DNA from: Vanilla planifolia
Lineage: Eukaryota; Streptophyta; Magnoliopsida; Asparagales; Orchidaceae
Length of the DNA stretch: 64,000 bases
Assembly: GCA_023846275.1 (NCBI GenBank)
Contig: JAIUJO010002340.1
Coordinates: 157,001 to 221,000 of the forward strand
Direction: 5' to 3'
Shown here: in pieces, positions 56,501 through 64,000 of the stretch
How the letters are laid out: each line of letters starts with the position of its first letter
Position numbering within the stretch: position 1 is the first letter of the stretch
Translations under genes and position numbers: made by a program
Notes under the pieces: generated by a model
Told to the model about the DNA's origin: nothing
Seen by the model: only the letters and a program-made list of their open reading frames with translations
The model's database searches: none

Positions 56501-59500
56501 TGCTTTGTTAGGCTAGGCTAGACTAGGTTAGGATAAACTAGGCTAGGGTAGAGCAGAGCAAAGCAAAGTAGAGTTGAGCAGAGTAGAGTAGAGTAGAGCA
56601 AAGTAGAGAAGAGCAGAGCAGAGTAGAGCAGAGTAGAGCAAAGGGGAGCAAAGCTAGGTTAGGCTAGGCTAGGTTAGGATAGAGTAGAGTAGAGCTAAGT
56701 TAGGTTAGGCTAGGTTAAAATAAAATAGAGTAGAGTAGAGAAGAGTGGAGTAAAGGAGAGTAGAGTAGAGTAGAGCTAGGTTAGGTTAGGTTAAGTTAAG
56801 CTAGGCTATGCTATATTAGGATAGGCTTTGTTAGGCTAGAGTAAAGTAGAGTATAGTAGAGTAGAGTAGAGTTATGTTAGGTTATGTTAGGCCAGAGTAT
56901 CATAGAGTAGACTATAGTAGAGTAGAGCAGAGTGGAGTAGAGTAGAGTTTTATAAGGCAGAGTAGAATAGAGAAGAGCAGAGCAGAGCTAGGTTAGGCCA
57001 GGCTAGGTAAGGGTAGGCTAGTGTAGACTAGAGAAGAGTAGAGCTAGGATAGGTTAAGTTAGAGTATAGTATAACATAGTAGAGTATAGTAGAGTAGAGT
57101 AGAGTATAATATATTAGAGGTGAATAGAGTAGGGTCAAGTAGAGTAGATTTAAGTTATGTTAGGGTAGGCTAGGCTAAGCTAGGCTAGAGTAGAGTAGCA
57201 TAGAGAAGAGTACCATAAAGCAGAGCTTTGTTAGGCCAGGCTAGTCTAGGCTAGGATAGGCTAGAGTAGAGTAGGATAGAGTAGAGAAGAGCAGAGAAGA
57301 GTAGAGTAGAGTAAAGAAGAGTAGAGCAGAGCAGAGAATGGTAGAGAAGAGTATAGAAGAGTAGAGAAAAGCATAGTAGAGTTTGGTTAGGCTAAGCTAT
57401 ACTAGGCTAGGCTAAGTTATAATAAACCAAAGTAGAGTAGAGTAGGGTAGAATAGAGTAGAGTAGAGTATAGTATAATAGAGTAGAGTGGAGTAGAATAG
57501 AGTAGAGTTATGTTATGCTTGGCTAGGTTAGGCTAAGTTAGTCTAGGCTAGAGTAGAGTAGTGTTGAGTAGGGCAGAGTAGAGCAAAATTAGGTTAGGCT
57601 AGACAAGGCTAGCATATAGTAGAGTATAATATAGAAGAGTAGAGTAAAGCAGAGAAGTGCATAGCAAAGCAAATTAAAGCAACATAGAGCAGAGTAGAGT
57701 AGAGTAGAGTAGAATAGCAGAGTGGAGCAAAACAGAGTAGAGAAGAGCTAGGTTAGGCAAGGCAAGTCTAGAGTAAAATAGAGTAGAGTAAAGTAGAGTT
57801 GAGCTAGGTTATGTTAAGATAGACGAGGCTAGGCTAGGCTAGTGTTTAGTAGTATATAATAAAATAGAGTAGAGTAGAGAAGAGTAGAGCAGAGCAGTGC
57901 ATTGCATAGCAAAGTAGAGTAGAGTAAAGAAGAGTAGAGCAGAGTAGAGCAAAGCAGAGCTAAGTTGGGCTAGGCAAGACTAGAGTAGAATAGAGTAGGG
58001 TAGAGTAGAGTAGAGCTAGGTTAGGCAAGGATAAGCTAGGTTTGGTTAGAGTAAAGTTGAGTAGAGTGAAGGAGAGAAGAGTAGAGTAGAGAAGAGTAGA
58101 ACAGAGTAGAGTAGAGTAAAGCAAAGTAGAGTAAAGCAGAGCAGAGTAGAGTAGGGTAGAATAGAGTAGACAAAAGCTGAGTAGAGCAGAGAGCAAGGTT
58201 ATGCTAGGCTAGGTTAGGCTAGGCTAGGCAAGAGTAGAGTATAGCTAAATTAGGCTAGGTTAGAGTAGAGTTGAGTAGAGTACACTTAGGTTTTGTTAGG
58301 CTAGGCTAGGGTAGTCAAGGCTGAGCTATGCTAGGCGAGAGTAGAGTATAATAGAGTAGAATAGGGTAGAGTAAAGTAAAGTAGAGCTAGGTTAGGCTAA
58401 GCTAGGCTGGAGTATAATAGAGCAGAGTAGAGTAGAACAAAGCTGAGTAGAGTAGAGTAGAGTAATGTAGAGCTAAGCTGAGTAGAGTTATGTTAGCCTA
58501 AGCTAAGAGATGCTAAGCAAGGGTATGCTTGGCTGGGCTAAGCTTAGGCTAGAGTAGAGTAAGGTAGAGTAGAGCTAGGTTAGGTTAAGCTAGGCTAAGC
58601 TTGGTTAGAGTAAAGTAGAATTGAGTAGAGTAGAGTAGAGTAGAGCACTTTTAGACTAAGCTAGGCAAAACAAGGAAAGGCTAGAGTAGAGTGGAGTAGA
58701 GTAGAGCAGTGCAAAGCAGAGTAAAGAAGAGCAGAGCAGAGTAGAGAAGAGTAGAGTAGAGTAAAGCAGTGCAGAGTAGAGAAGAGTTGAGAAGAGTAGA
58801 GCAAAGCTGAGTAGAGTAGAGTAAAGTAGAATAGGGTAGAGCAAAGTGGAGCAGAGTAGAGCAGAGCTTATCAGAGAAGAGTAGAGTACATCAAAGCATA
58901 ATAGATAAGAGCAACGTTAGGCTAGGAGAGAGTAGAGTAGAGCTTGGTTAGGCTAGTCTATGTTAGGCTTGTCTAAACTGGGCTAAAGTAAAGTAGAGTA
59001 GAGTAGAGCACAGTAGAGTAAAGCAAAGTAGAGCAAAGCAAAGATGAGTAGAGTAGAGCTAGGTGAGGCTAGGCTAGGCTAAGCTAGAATAAAGTAGAGC
59101 AGAGCAAAGTTAGACTAGACTTGGATAAAGTAGTGTAGAGTCGAGTAAAGTAGAGTAGAGTAGAGGAGAGAAGAGTAGAGCGGAGTAGGTAGAGTAGAGT
59201 AGAGTAGAGTAAGGTTAGGTTAGGCTAGGCTTGGTGAGACTTGGCTAGGTAAGGCTAGGCTACCTCAAGCTAGGATAGGCTAGAGTAGAGTCGAGTAGGG
59301 TAGAGTAGAGTTAGGTTAGGCTAGGCTAGGAGAGAGTAAAATAGAGCAGAGCAGAGTAGAGTAGAGTAGAGTAGAGTAAAGTAGAGTAGAGTAGAGCTAG
59401 GTTATGCTAGGTTAGTCTTGGGTAGGCTAGGCTACAGCAAAGTATTATAGAGTCGAGTAGAGTAGAGTAGCGTAGAGCAAAGCTATGTTAGTCTCGGCTA

Positions 59501-61454
59501 GGCTAGAGTATAGTAGAGCAGTGTGGAGTAGAGTAGAGTAGAGAAGAGCAGAGTAGAGTAGAGTAGAACATAGCAGAGTAGAGCAAAGCAAAGCAAGGTT
59601 AGGTTGGGCTATGCTAGAGTAAAGTGGAGAAGAGTAGAATAAAGTAGGGTAGAGTAGAGAATTGTAGAGCTAAAGGCTAGGCTAAGTTAGAGTAGAGTAT
59701 AGTAGATTTGGATATAATAGAGTGGATTTCTATAGAGTAAAGTAGAGTATAGCTAGGTTAGGTTAGGCAAAGCTAGGCTAGGCAAGATACAGTATAGTGA
59801 GGTAGAGTAGAGTTGAGCAGAGTACAGCTAGGTCATTCTAGGCTAAGCTAGGCAAGGCTAAACTAGGCTCGAGTAGAGTAAAGTATAGAAGACCAGAGCA
59901 AAGCAGAGTAGAACAGAGTGGAGCAGAGCAGAGTAGAGTAGAGCAGAGAAGAGCTTAGTTAGGCAAGGCTTGGTGGCTTAGGCTAGAGTAGAGTAGTGTA
60001 GAACAAAGTATAACAAGTTTAGGCTAGGCCATGCTAGGCTATAGTAACTAAGCTAGGCTATGCTTTGCTAAGCTAGAGTAAAGTATAATAGAGTAGAGTA
60101 GAACATAGTAGAGTATAGCATAACAAATTAGAGTAGAGCAGAGCAGAGAAGAGCACAACAAAGAAGAGTAGAAAAGAGTCGAGCATGGTAGAGTAGAGTA
60201 AAGTAGGGGAGAGTAGAGCTAGGATAGGCTAAGCTATGCTAAGCTAGGCTAGGCTTGGCTAAGTTAAGCTAGGTTAAAGTAGAGTAAAGTAGAGTAGAGT
60301 AGTGTAGAGAATGGTAAAGTATAATAGAGTAGAGTGAAGTAGAACAGAGAAGAGTAAGACACGGTAGAGTAGAGTAAAGCAGAGCAAAGTAGAGTGGAGT
60401 AGAGCAAAGCAAAACAGAGCAAAGTATAGCAGGTAGAGTAGAGCATGGCAGGGCAATGCAGAGCAAAGTAAAGCTAGGCTAGCTAAGCTATGCTAAGCTA
60501 TACTAAGTTATAGTGGAGTAGAGTAGAGTAGGGTAGAGTGGAGTAGAGTGGAGTAGAGTAGAGTAGACTATAATATAGTTGAGTATAGTAGAGTACAATA
60601 GAGTAGAGGAGAGTAGAATAGAGCAAAGTAGTGTAGAGTAGAGTAGAGTAGAGTAAAGCAAGGTTATGCAAGGCTAGGCTAGGCGAGGCTAGGCTAGAGC
60701 AGAGTATAGTGAAGTGGAGTGGAGTAGAGCTAGGTTAGGTTTGGCTAGGCTAGGCTAGGTTAGAGTAAAGTTGAGTAAACTAGAGCTAGGTTAGGCAAGG
60801 CTAGGCTACGGTAGGTTAAGCTTGGCTAGAGAAGAGTAGATTAGAGTAGAGTAGAGAAGCGCTAGGTTAAGCTAAGCTAGGCTAGAGTAGAGCTAGGCTA
60901 GGCTAAGCTAGAGTGAAGTCGAGTAAAGTAGAGTAGAGTAGAGCTAGTTTAGGTTAGATTAAGTTAAAGTAGAGAAGAGTAGAGTAGAGTAGAGTTGAGT
61001 TGATTAAAGTAGAGTAGAGTAGAGTAAAGCATAGTAGAGCTAGGTTTAGGCTAGCCTTGGCTTTGCTTGGGAAGACAAGGCCAGGCTAGGCTAGGCTAGA
61101 GTATAGTAAATTAAAGAAGGGTAGTAGTAGAGTAAGTAAAGATATTTTAAGCTAGCTAGGCTAGGTCATGCTAAACTAGGCTAGAGTAAAGTAGAGTAGA
61201 GAAGAGCATAGTAGAGTTGAGAAGAGTAGAGTAGAGCAAACTAGAGTAGAGCAAAGTAGAGTAGAGCAGAGTAGAAGTAGAGTGAAGCAGAGCTAGGTTA
61301 GGCTAGGCAAGGCTAGAGTAGAGTAGAGCAACATTAGGTTATGCTAGGCTAGGCTATCCTAGGTTAGAGTGGCTAGGCAATGCTAGGCTAGCTTAGGCTA
61401 GAGTAGAGCAAAGTAAAGGAGAGCAGAGTAGAGTAGAGCTTAGTATAGAGCAGA
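53583..61454 (+). repeat. Mixed A/B array
   Basis: Ordinary alternation up to the second copy of the long-range duplication. A-rich stretches include 53930-54090, 56550-56660, 57640-57760, 58060-58180 and 60280-60470. B-rich blocks include 54500-54550, 55440-55520, 59205-59285 and 61030-61100. A small AT-rich pocket (GATATTTTAA) sits at 61141-61150. No gene is supported. Confidence 0.85.
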
Positions 61455-64000
61455 GTAGAGTAGAGAAGAGGAGAGAAGAATAGAGTAGAAAAGAGAGAGA
61501 TTAGGCTAAGCTAGGCTAAGTTAGGCTAGGCTAGGCTAGGCTAGGTTAAGTTAGAGTATAGTGGAGTTGTGTAGAGTAGAGCTAGGTTAGGTTAGGCAAA
61601 GCTTGGCTAGGTTTAAACGAGGCTAAAGTACAGTAAAGTAGAGTAGAGTAAAGAAAAGTATAGTGGAGCAGAGTAGAGTAGAAGTAGAGGAGAGCAAAGA
61701 AGACCAGAGCAAGCAGAGTATTGAGTAGAGTTGAGCTGAGCTGAGCAGAGAAGAGTTGAGCAGCAGTAGAGCAAAGCAGATCAGAGCAGAGTAGAGAAGA
61801 GTGAAGCATAGTAGAGTAGAGCAAAGAAGAGTTAAATGAGGTTAGGCAAAGCAAGATTCGGTTAGGCTAGGCTTGTTTAGAGTAGAGTAGAGTGGAGTAG
61901 AGTAGAGTGGAGCAGAGTAAACTATGCTAGGTTAGGCAATGCTTTAATGGAGTAGAGTGTAGCTAGGTTAGGTTTGGCTAGGTTAGGCTAAAATAGAGTA
62001 GAATAAAAGTATAGTTGAGTAGAGGAGAGTAAATGTAGAGTATAGCATAGCAGAATAGAGCAAAGTAGAGTGTAATAGAGTAGAGCAAAGAAGAGCAGAG
62101 TTATGCAGAATAGACTAGAGTAGAGAATAGTAGAATAAAATTAGGCTAAGCTAGGCTAAACTAGGCTATGCTAGGCTAAACTATGCAAGAGTAGAGTACA
62201 TTAGAGTAGAGCTAGTTAGGTTGGGTTAGGATAGGCTAGCTTAGAGTAGAATAGAGTGGAGCAAAGTTAGGCAAGACTAGGCTAGAGTAAAGAGTACAAC
62301 AGAGTAGAACAGAGCAGAGTAGAGCAGAGTAGAGTAGAGTAGAGAAGAGCAGAGTGGAGTAAAAGAGAGTAGAGCATAGAAGAGTAGTGCAGAGTAGAGT
62401 AACGATAGCTTAGGCAAAGTAGAGAAAAGCAGAGCAAAGTAGAGCTGAATAGAGTAGAGTAGAGCAGACTAGAGTATAGGAGAGAAGAGCATAGCAGAGA
62501 AAAAAAGTGAAGACTAGACCAGAGTAGAGCAGAGTAGAGTAGAGCTAGGTTAGGTTAGGCTAAGCTAGTTTAGAGTTGAGTAGAGTAGAGTAGAGAAGAG
62601 TAGAGTGGAATAGAAGTAGAGTAGAGCCTAAGCTAGTTTAAGTTAGAGTTGAGTAGAGTAGAGTAAAGTATAATATAGTAGAGTAGAGTAGAGAAGAGCT
62701 AGGTTATTTTTGGCTAAGCTCGACTATCTTAGGCTAGGCTAAGCTTTGCTAGGCTAGCCTATAGTAGAGTAGAGTAGGATAGAATAGAGTAGAGTAGAGC
62801 TAGATTAGGCTAGGATAGCCTAGGAAATGCTATCGTAAAAGTAGAATATAGAAGAGCAGAGTACAGCAGAGCAGAGCAAAAAAGAGTAGAGTAGAGTAGA
62901 GTTGAGCTGAGCAGGGTAAGTTTAGGCTAGGCTAGATTAGAGTAGAGTAAAGTAGAGCGAGGTTAGGCTAGGATAGGGTTGGTTATGATAGAGTCGAGTA
63001 GAGCATAGTAGAGTAGATTAGAGTTGACTATAGTATAATAGAGTTAGGTTATGATAAGCTAGGGTAGGCTTAGCTCTGCTAGCCTAGGCTATAGTAGAGT
63101 AGAGTAGAGTAGATTAGAGTAGAGTGGAGGAGAGTAGAGGATAGTAGAGTAGGGCAGTGTAGAGTAGAGTAGAGCAGAGTAGAGTAGAGGAGAGGAGAGG
63201 AGAGTAGAGTAGAGCATAAAAGAGTAGAGAAGAGGAGAGGAGTGTAGGGTAGAGTAGAGCATAATAAAAGAGAGCAGAATAGAGCAAAGCAGAATAGACC
63301 AGAGTAGAATGGAGAAAAGCATAGTAAAATAAAGCAGAGAAAAGTAGAGCTAGGTTAGGTAAGCTTAGGCTAGGCTAGAGTTGAGAAGAGTAGAGTAGGG
63401 TGGAATAGAGTGGAGTAAGGTCGAGCTAAGTTAGGCTAGGCTAGGATAAGTAGAGTTGAGTACAGAGGAGCTAGGTTAGGCTAGCCTAGGCTAAGCTAGG
63501 CTAGAATAGGCTATGCTAGAGTAGAGTAGACCAGAGTGGAGTAGAGCTAGGTTAGGCTTGGCTAAGCTAAAGTATAATAGAGCAGGGTATAGTAGAGTAG
63601 AATAAAGTAGAGTAAAGTAGAGTAGAGCTGAGAAGAGATGTGCAGAGCAGAGTGGAGAAGAGCAAAAAAGTGTAGAGCAGAGCAGAGCTGAGTTAAGTTA
63701 AGTTAGGCTAAGCTAGGCTAGTGTAAAGTGGATTAGAGCTAGGTTAAGTTAGGCTAGGCTAGGTTAGGTTATAATAGATTAGAGTAGAGTTTAGTAGAGT
63801 AGAGTAGAGTATATTATAGTAGAGCTAGTTTAGGATTGGCTAGGCTAGGCTAGGTTAGGCTTGGCTACGCTAGGCTAGAGTAGAGGAGAGTTGAGTAGAG
63901 TGGAGTAGAGTAGACAAGAATAAAATAGAGTAGAGTAGAACTAGGTTAGGCTAGGCTAAGCTAAGCTAGGATAAGCTAGAGTAGAGTAGAGTAGAGTAAA
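61455..64000 (+). repeat. 2.6-kb long-range duplication, copy 2 (runs off the window)
   Basis: Same block order and rare variants as 25195-27805, in the same orientation, still matching at the last base of the window. Compared with copy 1 it has a shorter A block at the left end (about 30 bases fewer near 61480), a different block near 62900-62960, and scattered substitutions. The right end of the duplication is not visible. Confidence 0.9.
61522..61555 (+). repeat. Perfect TAGGC run
   Basis: About 34 bases of uninterrupted TAGGC pentamers (six to seven units), among the longest perfect B runs seen. In copy 1 of the long-range duplication the equivalent run is shorter, so its length has changed since the two copies separated. 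Confidence 0.8.

Larger units (their letters stand above)
1..64000 (+). repeat. Composite pentanucleotide satellite array (TAGAG/TAGGC)
   Basis: The whole window is built from 5-bp units in one orientation. A blocks are runs of TAGAG with common variants CAGAG, AAGAG, TAAAG, TAGAA, TATAG, TTGAG and TGGAG. B blocks are runs of TAGGC with variants TAAGC, AAGGC, TTGGC, TATGC and TCGGC. The blocks alternate throughout, and the A-to-B boundary nearly always reads GAGCTAGGTTAGGC or a close variant. The + strand is therefore purine-rich and strongly G-over-C skewed. No reversal of the motif (CTCTA or GCCTA arrays on the + strand) was seen. Low-complexity pentamer arrays of this size are known from eukaryotic heterochromatin; the species and chromosomal location are not determinable here. 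No coding gene, RNA gene or mobile element was recognised anywhere inside. Confidence 0.97.

Noticed and set aside
1..64000. Interpretation as a telomere because of TTAGG and TTAGGC words
   Set aside because: The words occur once or a few times per B block, in alternation with TAGAG blocks. There is no sustained (TTAGG)n or (TTAGGC)n array.
1..64000. CRISPR array
   Set aside because: There are no repeats of 23-47 bases separated by unique spacers. All sequence between similar words is itself the same pentamer repeat.
1..64000. tRNA or rRNA genes
   Set aside because: No cloverleaf, B-box-like or rRNA core sequence was found. The limited vocabulary of the array leaves no room for them.

Overview
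This window is repetitive DNA from end to end, and I find no gene in it. The 64 kb is one uninterrupted, single-orientation array of degenerate 5-bp units. Two pentamer types alternate on the + strand: 'A' blocks of TAGAG (read as AGAGT or GAGTA in other registers) and 'B' blocks of TAGGC. A typical cycle is several to a few dozen A pentamers, then a stereotyped junction (TAGAG + C + TAGGT + TAGGC), then a few to about fifteen B pentamers, then directly back to A. Cycles are irregular, mostly tens to a few hundred bases long. No transposon, rRNA, tRNA, CRISPR, promoter or ordinary single-copy island could be recognised, and I saw no point where the array switches strand.

This is the architecture of a eukaryotic satellite (heterochromatic, possibly pericentromeric or subtelomeric). 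The species cannot be named from the sequence. TTAGG (arthropod-type telomere) and TTAGGC (nematode-type telomere) occur inside B blocks, but not as the tandem arrays a telomere would show, so I do not use them to assign a lineage. Open frames of 60-161 codons exist only on the minus strand. They are by-products of the pentamer: translated CTCTA repeats give a Tyr-Ser-Thr-Leu-Leu ladder, while the + strand meets TAG in all three frames. None is annotated as a CDS.

Above the pentamer there are later duplications of larger pieces. Local tandem copies lie at about 551-1252 (about 355 bp period, with a diverged relative at about 3250-3440), 4384-4495 (66 bp), 20263-20365 (54 bp period, 49 bp identical), 31880-32265 (191 bp, with a partial relative near 32965-33050), 45854-46775 (about 450 bp) and 47052-47167 (51 bp period, 65 bp identical). 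The largest is a 2.6-kb direct duplication: about 25195-27805 is repeated at about 61455-64000 and runs off the window end, at an offset of about 36.2 kb. Purine-only tracts (12188-12228, 16584-16639, 53116-53162) and a few diverged pockets are the other local landmarks.

The most interesting structural points are the polar A-to-B junction, which shifts the pentamer register by one base every cycle; the GG-N3-GG-N3-GG-N3-GG pattern that B blocks place on one strand; and the mixture of very old (diverged) and very recent (identical) duplications. All identities and boundaries were judged by eye, not computed.
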